A DNA stretch of 50,575 bases from an uncultured Eubacteriales bacterium (GTDB lineage: Bacteria > Bacillota > Clostridia > Christensenellales > Aristaeellaceae). A model generated the notes under the pieces. The model saw only the letters and a list, made by a program, of their open reading frames with translations, searched no databases and had not been told where the DNA came from. The position numbers and the translations under genes were made by a program. This document shows, piece by piece, positions 1 to 8,780 of the stretch (its first letter is position 1; each line of letters starts with the position of its first letter). The DNA lies in assembly GCA_902801765.1 (NCBI GenBank), contig CADCJO010000012.1, forward strand, positions 1 to 50,575, read 5' to 3'.

Positions 1-22
1 TCAACAACGTTATTTCGCCAGT

Positions 23-84
23 TGCGGGTCCAGGGTCCTCAGGACCCTGGTTGGGGTCTGGGGCGAACAGCCCCAGCGTTTCCC
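23..84 (+). repeat. Partial copy of hairpin-rich repeat (family B, distal module)
   Basis: This segment reads TGCGGGTCCAGGG, then a hairpin with arms CCAGGGTCC/GGACCCTGG, then a second hairpin CTGGGG/CCCCAG, ending in GTTTCCC. The same two-hairpin module, with changed but still complementary arm sequences, closes the two long copies at 5862-6201 and 14151-14546, where it lies on the minus strand. Here it faces the 3' end of the minus-strand spoIIP gene. It does not look like a simple terminator because no T-run follows. Confidence 0.75.
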
Positions 85-126
85 TTAGTGATTTATAGTG
101 CCCAATGATTCATAAAGCAATTGTTT

Positions 127-1218
127 TTATTTGCCTCCCTCATCGTGCCTGCCACCAAGCACTCCCCCGGTCATTTCCTGGAGAGAGCGTTTCATTTTTG
201 CTCCCGCGATTTTGAGATTTCCCGACGCAGCGAAGGCATAAAGGAACAGCCCGCTCAGGCCGATCACCGCCAGCCAGCCGACGCCCGTCCATCCGCCTTC
301 GTTTTCCTTCGCCGTGCTTTTCGCCTTGCCTGCCGCGCCGGAGACACCGCCGTAAAGCGCGCGGTTCAACACGTCGGCCATGTAGGCGGTGGAGGCCAGC
401 ACTTCGTTTTTGTCGCTCTTGTGGGTGCCGAATTCCAGCAGCACAGACTTGCTCATTAAATCCTGGTTGTAGCTGCCCTTGCCCATGTAGATGTCCTTCA
501 CAAGACCGGGATATAGCTTGTCCGCCACGGCCTTGATCTGAGCGGCGAATTGCTTGTTGGCGTCGGCGTTCTGGTTCTGCCGCCCTACCAGCAGGCGCAC
601 CTTCGTCACGTCCTCGCCCTTCACCTGGCTTTCGTACTGTTTCGCGTCGGGGATGCCGTCCCGGTGCACATCAAAGATGGCGTCCACGCCCTCCTCCGCC
701 AGGGACGCGGCAGTGGCGCGGCTGCGGCGGTAGGCGCCCGCGTCGTGGGGATAATGGTTTTCGGCGCTGTAATACACCGTGATTCCCTTCTTTTCCAGCG
801 CGGTTTTCAGTCGCTCGGCCACATCGTAAATGCCGCCGCGCTTTTCCTTGCTGCTGGCTCCGTCGCCCGGCTCGTAGCTTTCGTCGCTGTGGGTGCAGTA
901 CATCGCCACCGCCTTTTTATTGGTGCTGACGGGCTGGGAATCCTCCTCCAGCCAGCTCACATCGGGCAAAACGAAATCGCCCAAACTCTCCATTCGCGCT
1001 TTTCTACTGTCAGGATCAACTTGTGCAATCCGGTAATGCCGGTTGTTTTCCGCGATGTACTCATCCCCCGCATCGGGCGTTCCCGCGTACAGGGTGACAG
1101 TTTCGCCGTTTTCATCCAGTAATTCATAGACCGTGTTTTCCTCCTCCGCCTCGGCGAACGCCGAAAACGGAGCGGCCAGCAGGATGACCAGACAGAACCA
1201 TGCATAAACTTTCTTCAC
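127..1218 (-). CDS. spoIIP: Stage II sporulation protein P (SpoIIP), engulfment peptidoglycan hydrolase
   Basis: SpoIIP is a peptidoglycan amidase/endopeptidase that works with SpoIID and SpoIIM to degrade septal wall so the mother cell can engulf the forespore. The 363-residue product has a signal peptide (about 1-22), the family motif YCTHSDESY at 107-115 (His110, Glu113), DVHRDG at 183-188 (His185) and LLEFGTH with Glu262, which fit the metal-binding and catalytic residues of this amidase family. A transmembrane helix lies at about 312-332, followed by a short cytoplasmic tail, so the enzyme is probably anchored at its C-terminus. The start is GTG, directly after the TAA of the upstream gene, with GGGGAGG about 10 bases ahead. 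It is translationally coupled to the DUF1614-like gene. Confidence 0.9.
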   Translation of the reverse strand: MKKVYAWFCLVILLAAPFSAFAEAEEENTVYELLDENGETVTLYAGTPDAGDEYIAENNRHYRIAQVDPDSRKARMESLGDFVLPDVSWLEEDSQPVSTNKKAVAMYCTHSDESYEPGDGASSKEKRGGIYDVAERLKTALEKKGITVYYSAENHYPHDAGAYRRSRATAASLAEEGVDAIFDVHRDGIPDAKQYESQVKGEDVTKVRLLVGRQNQNADANKQFAAQIKAVADKLYPGLVKDIYMGKGSYNQDLMSKSVLLEFGTHKSDKNEVLASTAYMADVLNRALYGGVSGAAGKAKSTAKENEGGWTGVGWLAVIGLSGLFLYAFAASGNLKIAGAKMKRSLQEMTGGVLGGRHDEGGK

Positions 1219-1881
1219 TTAATTTCTGCCTCCCCTCCGCACTGGGACGCGCACCGCATCCCGATTTTGATGCTCCTGACCTGCGGGCCGCGCCATGCGT
1301 TCGATCAGTTCGCCCATCAGCTCCGCCAGCAGGACAGCCAGGATGCCGGAAATCACTACCGTGTCCATCATCCCCGTGCTGCCGATGCGCAGGGTGGACG
1401 CGACGCCGTTCTGCCAGTTGATGACCGCCACGGCAACGTCCGCCAAAATCACGCCCAGCGTACCGCAAATGAATGCCGCGCGGCGCGACCGGCCCAGAAC
1501 GTAGGCCACAATACCGCCCGCGATCCCGTAGGTATAATTGGGGTCCAGCACCATGTTTTCCGGTTCAGCTGGCAGCAGCCGCCCCAGGGCATATACCGCC
1601 GTCGCCGTGATGACGCTGCCAACGAGCGCGCGGACAACCTCCTTCCGGGTGTCTGTTTTAAAAAGCAGCCACACGCACACCCCGAAGGGAATCACCGCCC
1701 CGCCCAGATTTACCGCCACACGCCCGAAGCGAATGTCCGGCACGAAGCTGCCAAAGAAAATCAGCGCCGCAATCACCAGCGCCGCCCGGTCGCTCAGCTG
1801 CATCCGGTCCAGCACCCGCTGCGCCGCGCCGAACACCACCAGCACCGACACAATGGACAGCACAATCAATCCAACCGCCAT
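1219..1881 (-). CDS. DUF1614-like multi-pass membrane protein
   Basis: The 220-residue protein is very hydrophobic, with about six predicted transmembrane segments and a basic C-terminal tail. The opening GAAQRVLDRMQLSDRAAL followed by a membrane helix reminds me of the DUF1614 family of clostridial membrane proteins; this is recall, not a search. No catalytic motif is visible, so no reaction is proposed. The start ATG follows a strong GGGAGGAGG site. The gene ends with TAA immediately before the GTG of spoIIP, so it is cotranscribed and coupled with it, which hints at a sporulation or envelope role (inference). Confidence 0.65.
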   Translation of the reverse strand: MAVGLIVLSIVSVLVVFGAAQRVLDRMQLSDRAALVIAALIFFGSFVPDIRFGRVAVNLGGAVIPFGVCVWLLFKTDTRKEVVRALVGSVITATAVYALGRLLPAEPENMVLDPNYTYGIAGGIVAYVLGRSRRAAFICGTLGVILADVAVAVINWQNGVASTLRIGSTGMMDTVVISGILAVLLAELMGELIERMARPAGQEHQNRDAVRVPVRRGGRN

Positions 1882-1995
1882 CTATTTCCTCCTCCCGCGG
1901 CGTTTTTCCGCCGCCGCTGTTGTCTGATTTAGCGTGTCCATGGCTGTCCTGAAATATGCGAATACAAAAAAGAACACGCCCCAGTAAAGAGGCAT
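1882..1995 (-). CDS. Possible small single-pass membrane protein (37 aa)
   Basis: A short frame begins MPLYWGVFFFVFAYF and ends in a basic KRRGRRK tail, with its TAG stop directly abutting the ATG of the DUF1614-like gene. The hydrophobic stretch and positive C-terminus fit a small N-out membrane peptide, and the junction fits translational coupling. The ribosome binding site ahead of ATG (1993-1995) is weak, so this is tentative. Sporulation operons often contain such small membrane proteins, but no family is recognised. Confidence 0.35.
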   Translation of the reverse strand: MPLYWGVFFFVFAYFRTAMDTLNQTTAAAEKRRGRRK

Positions 1996-2051
1996 GCTTC
2001 AAATATAAAAAAGCCAATATGACAGTAGCAAAAACAGATTCCCCTTTTCGC

Positions 2052-2113
2052 TTTTCTCGGAAGGGGGGTCTGGGGGAAACCTCTCTTTGGGCACCAAAGA
2101 GAGGTTTCCCCCA
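2052..2113 (-). repeat. 3'-end hairpin repeat (family A) after purL
   Basis: Read on the minus strand, a perfect hairpin with GGGGGAAACCTCTCTTTGG as one arm begins about 13 bases after the purL stop codon, followed by CCCCCCTTCCGAGAAA. Three more copies occur at 8781-8840, 23727-23786 and 25979-26144, each just downstream of a stop codon and in the sense orientation of that gene. The T-run that defines intrinsic terminators is missing after the stem. Confidence 0.85.
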
Positions 2114-2125
2114 GTAATATCTTCA

Positions 2126-5100
2126 TTAACCAAAATACTTCTTCGCGCTACGGAACAGGCCCATGTCGTAATTGCCGGGCACGTTGCGATACAGCCCGTC
2201 GCCCACGCGCTCGCTGTGGCCCATCTTGCCCAGCACCCGCCCGTCGGGGGACAGAATACCTTCGATGGCGGCCACGGAGCCGTTGGGGTTAAAGAGAATA
2301 TCGTCGGTGGGCTGGCCGTCCAGATCCACGTACTGGGTGGCAACCTGGCCGTTGGCGATCAGCGTTTTCAGCACCTCGTCACTGCACAGGAAACGTCCCT
2401 CTCCGTGGCTGATGGGCACGGTGAACACGTCGCACACATGGGTTTCCAGCAGCCATGGAGAGTTGGCGGACGCGACTCGCGTGCGCACCAGACGGCTCTG
2501 GTGGCGGCCAATGGTGTTGTAGGTCAGAGTCGGGGCGAGGCTGCTTGGCTCGGTGATTTTGCCGTAGGGCACCAGGCCCAGCTTGATTAGCGCCTGGAAG
2601 CCGTTGCAGATGCCCAGCATCAGGCCGTCGCGGTTGTCCAGCAAATCGTGAATACCCTCGGTGACAGCGGCGCTGCGGAAGAAGGCGGTGATGAATTTGC
2701 CGCTGCCGTCGGGCTCGTCGCCGCCGGAGAAGCCGCCGGGGATGAACACGATCTGCGCGTTTTTCAGCGCCTTGCTGAACCGCTCCACGGAGTCGGAAAC
2801 GCCCTGGGCGGTCAGGTTGTTCAGCACCAGGATCTCGCCTTTCAGTCCCGCGCGTTCTACGGCTTTCAGGGAATCATATTCGCAATTGGTGCCGGGGAAC
2901 ACGGGAATCAGCACCCGGGGCACGGCGATGGAAGCCTTGGGCTTTACTGCCGGCCTGCTTTCCGCGCTGATGGTGGGTACCTCTTGCTTGCCCGGCACGG
3001 TGGCGGGATACACGCTTTCCAGCCTGCCTTCATAGAGCCTGGATAATTCATCCAGGGAAACCGCTTCGCCTTGCCAGGTGAAGCGCTTTTCTTCGGTGGT
3101 GCGGCCCAGGGAAACGCCCAGCATTTCTTCGCCCGCCAGTTCCAGAATGAATGCGCCGTACTGCTTGCGCGACAGCAGTTCCAGAGAAACGTCACCGTCA
3201 AAGGCGAAACCGAAGCCGTTGCCCAGCGTCATTTTCAGGATGCCTTCGGCGACGCCGCCCTGGTCGATCGTCCAGGCGGACAGTGCTTTTCCGCTTTGCA
3301 GCAATTCATGCACCTGCGTCAAAAGCGCCTTGAAGCTGTCCTTTTGGGGCAGACCATTTTTGTCATATTCAGGAGCCAAAAGAACCACTTTGTGCCCTGC
3401 GCCTTTGAATTCGGGGGAGCGCACTTCGTTGATTTTGTCGGTTGTCACGGCGAAGGACACCAGGGTGGGCGGCACGTCCAGCTGTTCAAAGGTGCCGCTC
3501 ATGGAGTCCTTGCCGCCAATGGCGCCGCAGCCCACATCCCACTGGGCCTGCAAAGCGCCCAGCAGCGCGGCCAGGGGTTTCCCCCACCGGTCCGCTTTGC
3601 CCTGGGGTTTTTCAAAATATTCCTGGAAGGTCAGGTAGGTATCGTCCAGGGACGCGCCGGTGGCAATCAGCTTGGCAATGGATTGGATTACCGCCAGATA
3701 CGCGCCCCGGTACGGGCTGGCTTGGGTCACATAAGGATCACAGCCCCAGGCCATGAGGGACACGGTATCGGTGTCGCCCGCTTCCCGGGAAATTTTATGG
3801 GCCATGGCCTGAATGGGGGTCAACTGATTCTTGCCGCCAAAGGGCATGAGCACCGTGCCCGCGCCGATGGTGGAGTCAAACCGTTCGGACAGGCCGCGCT
3901 GGGAGCAGGTGTTCAGATTGCCCGCCGTTTCCTTCATGCAGGCCGCAAAGGAAGCGGGGATTTTCCGGCTGTCGCAGACAGGAGCCAGCACGTGAGCCGC
4001 GGTCTGCTTGGGCGCGCCGTTGGAATTGAGGAATGCCCGGGAGATATTCACGATGGTTTCCCCGCGCCATTTCATGGTGAGGCGCGGTTCAGCCTGCACC
4101 GTCGCCACGATGGTGGCTTCCAGGTTTTCCGCGTCGGCCAGGGCAATGAACTTTTCGGCGTCCTGAGGCGCGACCACCACGGCCATGCGCTCCTGGGATT
4201 CGGAGATCGCCAGCTCGGTGCCGTCCAGTCCCTCGTACTTCTTGGGCACCTTGTCCAGGTCGATGGCGATACCGTCAGCCAGCTCGCCGATGGCCACGGA
4301 AACGCCGCCCGCGCCAAAGTCGTTGCAGCGCTTGATGAGCAGGGAGGCTTCCTTATTCCGGAACAGCCGCTGCAGCTTGCGTTCCTCCGGTGCGTTGCCC
4401 TTCTGCACCTCCGCGCCGCAGGTATCAATGGATTGCAGCGTATGGGCTTTCGACGAGCCCGTGGCTCCGCCGCAGCCGTCGCGGCCCGTGCGCCCGCCGA
4501 GCAAAATGATCACGTCGCCGGGTTCGGGGCATTCCCGCCGCACGTTTTCCGCGGGGGCGGCGGCGATCACCGCGCCGATTTCCATACGCTTGGCGGCGTA
4601 GCCGGGATGATAGATTTCATGCACTTCGCCGGTGGCCAGGCCGATCTGGTTGCCATAGGAGGAATAGCCCGCCGCGGCGGTGGTGACGATCTTGCGCTGG
4701 GGCAGCTTGCCGGGCAGGGTTTCGGACAGCGCTACGGTGGGGTCGGCGGCCCCGGTCACGCGCATGGCGGCGTACACATAGGCGCGTCCGGACAGGGGAT
4801 CGCGGATGGCCCCGCCGATGCAGGTGGCCGCGCCGCCGAAGGGCTCGATTTCGGTGGGGTGGTTGTGGGTTTCGTTCTTAAAGAGCAGCAGCCAGTCCTC
4901 CGGGCCCCTTTCCGTGTTCACCTGGATTTTCACCGTGCAGGCGTTGATTTCCTCGGACTCGTCCAGCTTGGAAAGCAAGCCCTGCTTTTTCAGATATTTG
5001 GCCCCGATGGTGGCGATGTCCATGAGGCAGACGGGCTTTTTAACGCCCAGTTTTTCCCGGACGTTCAGGTATTCCTCATAGGTTTTTTGAGCGGCGAGGT

Positions 5101-5815
5101 CGTCAAACCGCACGTCGGTCAGGTGGGTCAGGAAGGTGGTGTGGCGGCAATGGTCGCTCCAATAGGTGTCCAGCATCCGGATCTCGGTGAGGGTAGGCTC
5201 CCGGTTTTCCCGTTTGAAATACTCCCGGCAGAACTTTAAATCATCGTCGTCCATGGCCAGGCCGTACTTTTTCACAAACGCGTCCAGGCCCGCTTCGTCC
5301 AGATCCAGGAAGCCGTGCAGGGTTTCCACCATGGGCGGCTGGTCGTAATCCATTTTCAAAGTGGAGAAGGGGGCCAGGCCCGCTTCCCGGCTTTCCACAG
5401 GGTTGATGACATATTTTTTGACGGCGGCCAGGTCGCTGTCCGTCAATTCGCCGTACAGGTAATACACCCGTGCGGTACGCACCAGAGGACGGTCGCCCTT
5501 AGAAATCAGCTGAATGCACTGGCTGGCGCTGTCCGCCCGCTGGTCGAACTGGCCGGGCAGGTATTCCGCGGCAAACACGATAGCGCCCTCGGCGTCCGGC
5601 ATCTCTTCCGTCACATTGTCCAGCTGCGGCTCGCCAAACACGGTGGTTTTCAGGTGCTCGAACAAATCCGCGTCAATGTTTTCCACGTCGTAGCGGTTCA
5701 GCAGGCGCACGTTCTTCAGGCGTTCGATGCCCAGCAGGTGCTTTAAATCATTTTTCAGGCTCTGAGCCTCGTGGGCCAGGCCGGGTTTTTTCTCCACGTA
5801 TACGCGATATACCAT
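2126..5815 (-). CDS. purL: Phosphoribosylformylglycinamidine synthase, single-chain form (PurL)
   Basis: Converts FGAR, glutamine and ATP to FGAM, the fourth step of IMP synthesis, in the cytosol. At 1229 residues it is the long, self-contained type that joins the PurL synthetase halves and the glutaminase (PurQ-like) domain in one chain, so no purS or purQ is required. The glutaminase domain starts near residue 966 (PRVLIPVFPGTNCEYDS) and has the nucleophile Cys1070 in GICNGFQ and the pair His1200/Glu1202 in GHSER. The substrate-binding segment includes TYWSDHCRHTTF near residue 215. The start ATG has GGAGGGG 5 bases upstream. It is the last pur gene of the operon, 390 bp after purD. Confidence 0.97.
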   Translation of the reverse strand: MVYRVYVEKKPGLAHEAQSLKNDLKHLLGIERLKNVRLLNRYDVENIDADLFEHLKTTVFGEPQLDNVTEEMPDAEGAIVFAAEYLPGQFDQRADSASQCIQLISKGDRPLVRTARVYYLYGELTDSDLAAVKKYVINPVESREAGLAPFSTLKMDYDQPPMVETLHGFLDLDEAGLDAFVKKYGLAMDDDDLKFCREYFKRENREPTLTEIRMLDTYWSDHCRHTTFLTHLTDVRFDDLAAQKTYEEYLNVREKLGVKKPVCLMDIATIGAKYLKKQGLLSKLDESEEINACTVKIQVNTERGPEDWLLLFKNETHNHPTEIEPFGGAATCIGGAIRDPLSGRAYVYAAMRVTGAADPTVALSETLPGKLPQRKIVTTAAAGYSSYGNQIGLATGEVHEIYHPGYAAKRMEIGAVIAAAPAENVRRECPEPGDVIILLGGRTGRDGCGGATGSSKAHTLQSIDTCGAEVQKGNAPEERKLQRLFRNKEASLLIKRCNDFGAGGVSVAIGELADGIAIDLDKVPKKYEGLDGTELAISESQERMAVVVAPQDAEKFIALADAENLEATIVATVQAEPRLTMKWRGETIVNISRAFLNSNGAPKQTAAHVLAPVCDSRKIPASFAACMKETAGNLNTCSQRGLSERFDSTIGAGTVLMPFGGKNQLTPIQAMAHKISREAGDTDTVSLMAWGCDPYVTQASPYRGAYLAVIQSIAKLIATGASLDDTYLTFQEYFEKPQGKADRWGKPLAALLGALQAQWDVGCGAIGGKDSMSGTFEQLDVPPTLVSFAVTTDKINEVRSPEFKGAGHKVVLLAPEYDKNGLPQKDSFKALLTQVHELLQSGKALSAWTIDQGGVAEGILKMTLGNGFGFAFDGDVSLELLSRKQYGAFILELAGEEMLGVSLGRTTEEKRFTWQGEAVSLDELSRLYEGRLESVYPATVPGKQEVPTISAESRPAVKPKASIAVPRVLIPVFPGTNCEYDSLKAVERAGLKGEILVLNNLTAQGVSDSVERFSKALKNAQIVFIPGGFSGGDEPDGSGKFITAFFRSAAVTEGIHDLLDNRDGLMLGICNGFQALIKLGLVPYGKITEPSSLAPTLTYNTIGRHQSRLVRTRVASANSPWLLETHVCDVFTVPISHGEGRFLCSDEVLKTLIANGQVATQYVDLDGQPTDDILFNPNGSVAAIEGILSPDGRVLGKMGHSERVGDGLYRNVPGNYDMGLFRSAKKYFG

Positions 5816-5861
5816 GTTACCCCTCCGCTTTCATTACTTGCAGTTTGCAGATTGCAAACAA

Positions 5862-6201
5862 GGGAAACGGCGGGGCTTTGCCCCGCACCCCACCAGGGCA
5901 CTGAGTACCCTGGACCCGCAAAAAAAGTATGGCTTAACGCTGTAAGGCTTCTGGCCCGGCGGCTGAAAGCCGCCAGCCTGGATGCTTTGCATCCAGGGAA
6001 AGCTGAGGAATCATCCGCGAGGGAAAGTTCACTTTCCCCCACGATTTTTCCCGGCTTTCTTGGGCCAGAAGCACGCAAACATATCGTAATCCCAGCGTAA
6101 CAGGCGAAACTTGTTTTCTATACCGTACCTATTCAATCGCTAGCTGGGATGCAAGGGATGAAATCCCTTGCCGCAGGTCTGGGGGCGCGCAGCCCCCAGC
6201 G
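5862..6201 (-). repeat. Long mosaic hairpin repeat (family B, full copy 1) between purD and purL
   Basis: The 390 bp between purD and purL is filled by a chain of hairpins. In minus-strand order they are CTGGGGGC/GCCCCCAG, GCAAGGGAT/ATCCCTTGC, a block CGCCTGTTACGCTGGG, a GCTTCTGGCCCAAGAAAGCC block, GGGAAAGT/ACTTTCCC, CTGGATGC/GCATCCAG, GGCGGCT/AGCCGCC, CCAGGG/CCCTGG and GGGGC/GCCCC. The same modules in the same order and orientation occur at 14151-14546, with arm bases changed in a compensating way. No ORF of note lies inside. Confidence 0.88.
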
Positions 6202-6205
6202 TATT

Positions 6206-7477
6206 CTACCTGTCTGCTTTCAGCGCCCGCTGGCCGATGTCCCGGCGATAGAAAGCGTTGTCAAATTGCGTTTTCTCCACGGCGGCATAGGCATTGGCGA
6301 TGGCGTCTTTCAGGCTGTCCGCCGTGGCGGTCACGCCCAGCACCCGGCCCCCGTTGGTGAGCAGTTCGCCGCTCTCCCCCAGCTTCGCCCCGGCGATATA
6401 CGTCGTGATTTCGTCCGTGTCGGGCGTCAGGGTGATGGGGAAGCCCTTTTCATATTTCTGCGGATAGCCCCGGCTGGCCATGATGACGCAGCAGGCGGAG
6501 CCGTCGGAGAATTCCACCGGACACTCAGCCAGCGTCCCGTTGCGGGTAGCCTGCATGACGGCGAGCAAATCGCTCTTTAAAAGCGGCAGCACCACCTGCG
6601 TTTCCGGATCGCCGAATCGGCAGTTGTATTCGATCACCTTGGGTCCGTCCTTCGTGACCATCAGGCCGAAATACAGGCAGCCCTGGAAGGGGCAGCCCTC
6701 CTTTTCCATGGCGTGGATGGTGGGCAGGAAGATTTCCTTCATGCAGCGCTCGGCTACATCGTTTGTGTAATAGGGGTTCGGCGCGATGGTGCCCATGCCG
6801 CCGGTGTTCAGGCCCTGGTCGCCGTCCAGGGCGCGCTTGTGATCCATGGAGGACACCATGGGCTTGATGGTTTTTCCATCCGTGAACGCAAGCACGGAAA
6901 CCTCGGGGCCCTCCAAAAACTCCTCAATGACCACCCGGCTGCCGCTGTCGCCGAACACTTTGTTTTCCATCATGTCGTGGATGGCGGCGTCGGCTTCCTC
7001 ATGGGTCTGGGCAATGATGACGCCCTTGCCCAATGCCAGGCCGTCAGCCTTGATAACGGCGGGAAGCGGCGCGGTTTTGAGGTATGCCCGGGCGCTGTCG
7101 GCGTCTGTGAACACCCGGCATTTGGCTGTCGGGATGCCGTACTTCTGCATCAGCTCCTTGGCAAACACCTTGCTGGCCTCAATGCGGGCGGCGTTCTTTC
7201 TGGGGCCGAAGGAGGGCACACCCGCCGCCTCCAGCGCGTCCACCGCGCCCAGGGCCAGCGGGTCGTCCGGGGCCACTACGGCGAAGTCGACCTTATTTTC
7301 AACGGCAAACTTCACGATGCCGTCAATGTCCTTCGCCCCGATGGGTACGCAAACCGCGTCCCTGGCAATCCCGCCGTTCCCCGGCAGGGCGTAAATGGTT
7401 TCCGCTTCCGGGCTCTTTTTCAGCGCCTTGATGATGGCATGCTCCCGCCCGCCGGAACCGACGACAAGTATTTTCAT
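6206..7477 (-). CDS. purD: Phosphoribosylamine--glycine ligase (PurD)
   Basis: An ATP-grasp ligase that joins glycine to phosphoribosylamine to give GAR, the second step of purine synthesis. The 423-residue length and the opening MKILVVGSGGREHAI are typical; the ATP-grasp core includes the LPAVIKADGLALGKGV segment and the metal-binding FGDPETQ motif. I chose the ATG at 7477 rather than upstream ATGs because it gives the conserved N-terminus and has AGGAGG 7 bases ahead. It follows the 2H phosphoesterase by 62 bp and precedes purL, separated from it by the long repeat. Confidence 0.97.
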   Translation of the reverse strand: MKILVVGSGGREHAIIKALKKSPEAETIYALPGNGGIARDAVCVPIGAKDIDGIVKFAVENKVDFAVVAPDDPLALGAVDALEAAGVPSFGPRKNAARIEASKVFAKELMQKYGIPTAKCRVFTDADSARAYLKTAPLPAVIKADGLALGKGVIIAQTHEEADAAIHDMMENKVFGDSGSRVVIEEFLEGPEVSVLAFTDGKTIKPMVSSMDHKRALDGDQGLNTGGMGTIAPNPYYTNDVAERCMKEIFLPTIHAMEKEGCPFQGCLYFGLMVTKDGPKVIEYNCRFGDPETQVVLPLLKSDLLAVMQATRNGTLAECPVEFSDGSACCVIMASRGYPQKYEKGFPITLTPDTDEITTYIAGAKLGESGELLTNGGRVLGVTATADSLKDAIANAYAAVEKTQFDNAFYRRDIGQRALKADR

Positions 7478-7539
7478 GGAGGGGCCTCCTTGTATGGATT
7501 CAATACGAAACAAAAGACCTGGCTGAAACGACGGTTGAT

Positions 7540-8046
7540 TTATTGACCGCCCGTCAATGGCATCGCCGCGATTTCCCGCGTCGGCCAGAAGGCGCATAAA
7601 TGCAGCCTGGTTATTTTGCCAATAAAGGGTGTGAAGGAACGCACCAGCACAGGCACCGCCGCGCAAACCGTTTCCGGCGTGTCGATCAGGATGGTGACGT
7701 GTGGCGTCCAGGGGTAAGGCTGGGGCGCGCCTGAATCACAGACGTCGTGAAGCGCGGTCAGTTCAGCGCTTCTTTCCGGCGCGCCAAACAGAACCTGGCC
7801 GCCGGGGAAAATGCCGATATGACTGATGTGTACCGGAATCGGAGGAAAAGCCGCCGCGGCTTTTTTCATCCGTTCCACCGCTTCCCGCTCCTTTTCCAGC
7901 GGAAACGTGGACAGGCTGATATGGTAAGGAAGCGGGGTCTGCGTCCCGGTAAAACCCGCTTCCTTTAAGGACTGATACCATTCGCCCATGCGCCTTTGGG
8001 AAGCATCGTCCAAATCCGCCATTAGCGTGAGAAACTGTTCTTCCAT
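7540..8046 (-). CDS. 2H phosphoesterase superfamily protein (2'-5' RNA ligase-like)
   Basis: The 168-residue protein has the two HxS/T motifs of the 2H phosphoesterase fold: HISLSTF near residue 42 and HVTILID near residue 116. Proteins of this family ligate or hydrolyse 2'-5' RNA linkages or cyclic phosphates; the actual substrate here cannot be told from sequence. It starts with ATG after AAAGGG and lies 15 bp behind the toxin gene, so it is probably cotranscribed with the toxin-antitoxin pair. It sits inside the purine operon without an evident purine role. Confidence 0.82.
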   Translation of the reverse strand: MEEQFLTLMADLDDASQRRMGEWYQSLKEAGFTGTQTPLPYHISLSTFPLEKEREAVERMKKAAAAFPPIPVHISHIGIFPGGQVLFGAPERSAELTALHDVCDSGAPQPYPWTPHVTILIDTPETVCAAVPVLVRSFTPFIGKITRLHLCAFWPTREIAAMPLTGGQ

Positions 8047-8061
8047 GTATTTCCCTTTCGG

Positions 8062-8385
8062 TCAAATCCGCTTCCGCATATAGTGGAAATAGTCCTGCTT
8101 CTCATTGAAGAAAGTGTGGAGATAGACCTTGTGTTCAGAGTCATCCATCAGGTAGAAAGTCAGATAATGCTTATATACCAGATACCGATAGCCCAATGCT
8201 TTGAGCACATAATCCTTAGGAACAGCACCTCTTTCCGGATAGGATTCCAGCGCAAGGGATTGCTCCTGAAGGGCAGTGACAAAGGAAACTGCGGTATCCA
8301 AATTTACTGACTGTTCGTAAAGATTCAGGGTGATTTCCCGAAAGTCCTGTTTGGCGGTATCAGTCATGAGGACATTCCACTTCAT
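8062..8385 (-). CDS. RelE/ParE-family toxin of a type II toxin-antitoxin system
   Basis: The 107-residue protein has the RelE/ParE layout: an N-terminal TDTAKQDFREI helix, ALESYPERGAVP, the strand YRYLVYKHYLTFYLMD and a C-terminal tail with several aromatic and basic residues. RelE members cleave mRNA on ribosomes and ParE members poison gyrase; sequence alone does not decide which. Its ATG overlaps the TGA of the antitoxin gene (ATGA), typical of coupled toxin-antitoxin genes. Confidence 0.85.
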   Translation of the reverse strand: MKWNVLMTDTAKQDFREITLNLYEQSVNLDTAVSFVTALQEQSLALESYPERGAVPKDYVLKALGYRYLVYKHYLTFYLMDDSEHKVYLHTFFNEKQDYFHYMRKRI

Positions 8386-8678
8386 TTTGCGTCAGCCCTC
8401 AATTCCCGGAGGATGTCCTCAAAGGCTTCGTTTGCGGGCTGCACTCTGCCGAGCTTCACATCGTCGGCGGCTTGAGCCAGATGAGCGTAAACAGCCAGCC
8501 GGCTTTCCATTTCTTCCATTTTCCGTTGCTGCTCCATGTATTGCTCATGGGCAAGCAGAACAGTGTCCTCCCTGCCGTTTACGGTGATCGCTATGGGATT
8601 CTGCTTTGCTTCCGCCGAGAGCTGGGCATAATGGGTTCTCAGGTCACGGGAAGGGCGAATCGAAATCCTCTGGGTCAT
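8382..8678 (-). CDS. Phd/YefM-like antitoxin
   Basis: The 98-residue product begins MTQRISIRPSRDLRTHYAQL and contains the pattern NPIAITVNGREDTVLLAHEQY characteristic of the Phd/YefM DNA-binding fold, followed by a helical C-terminus likely to bind the toxin. The ATG at 8678 is preferred over the GTG three codons upstream because GGAAG is 8 bases ahead of it. The operator-like palindrome in its promoter fits autoregulation, as known for this family. Confidence 0.82.
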   Translation of the reverse strand: MTQRISIRPSRDLRTHYAQLSAEAKQNPIAITVNGREDTVLLAHEQYMEQQRKMEEMESRLAVYAHLAQAADDVKLGRVQPANEAFEDILRELRADAK

Positions 8679-8702
8679 ACGCAGCACTTCCTTTCCTTAT
8701 TG

Positions 8703-8738
8703 TAGTCACATTGTAATGCAATATGACTATTTTGTCAA
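8703..8738 (-). promoter_or_regulatory. Promoter and palindromic operator of the toxin-antitoxin pair
   Basis: On the minus strand TTGACA (8733-8738) and TACAAT (8710-8715) are 17 bp apart. The spacer and -10 lie inside an inverted repeat with arms TAGTCATATTG and CAATGTGACTA (8719-8729 and 8703-8713; 10 of 11 positions pair). Such overlap fits repression by the antitoxin or the toxin-antitoxin complex (inference from the family). Confidence 0.78.
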
Positions 8739-8780
8739 CGCATAGGGAAGGAAAGGAAAGTAGCTTTCATCTTTTACAGC

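Noticed and set aside
3071-5239. 722-codon open frame on the plus strand opposite purL
   Set aside because: It lies fully within purL, has no family resemblance and results from the GC-rich codon use of purL on the other strand.
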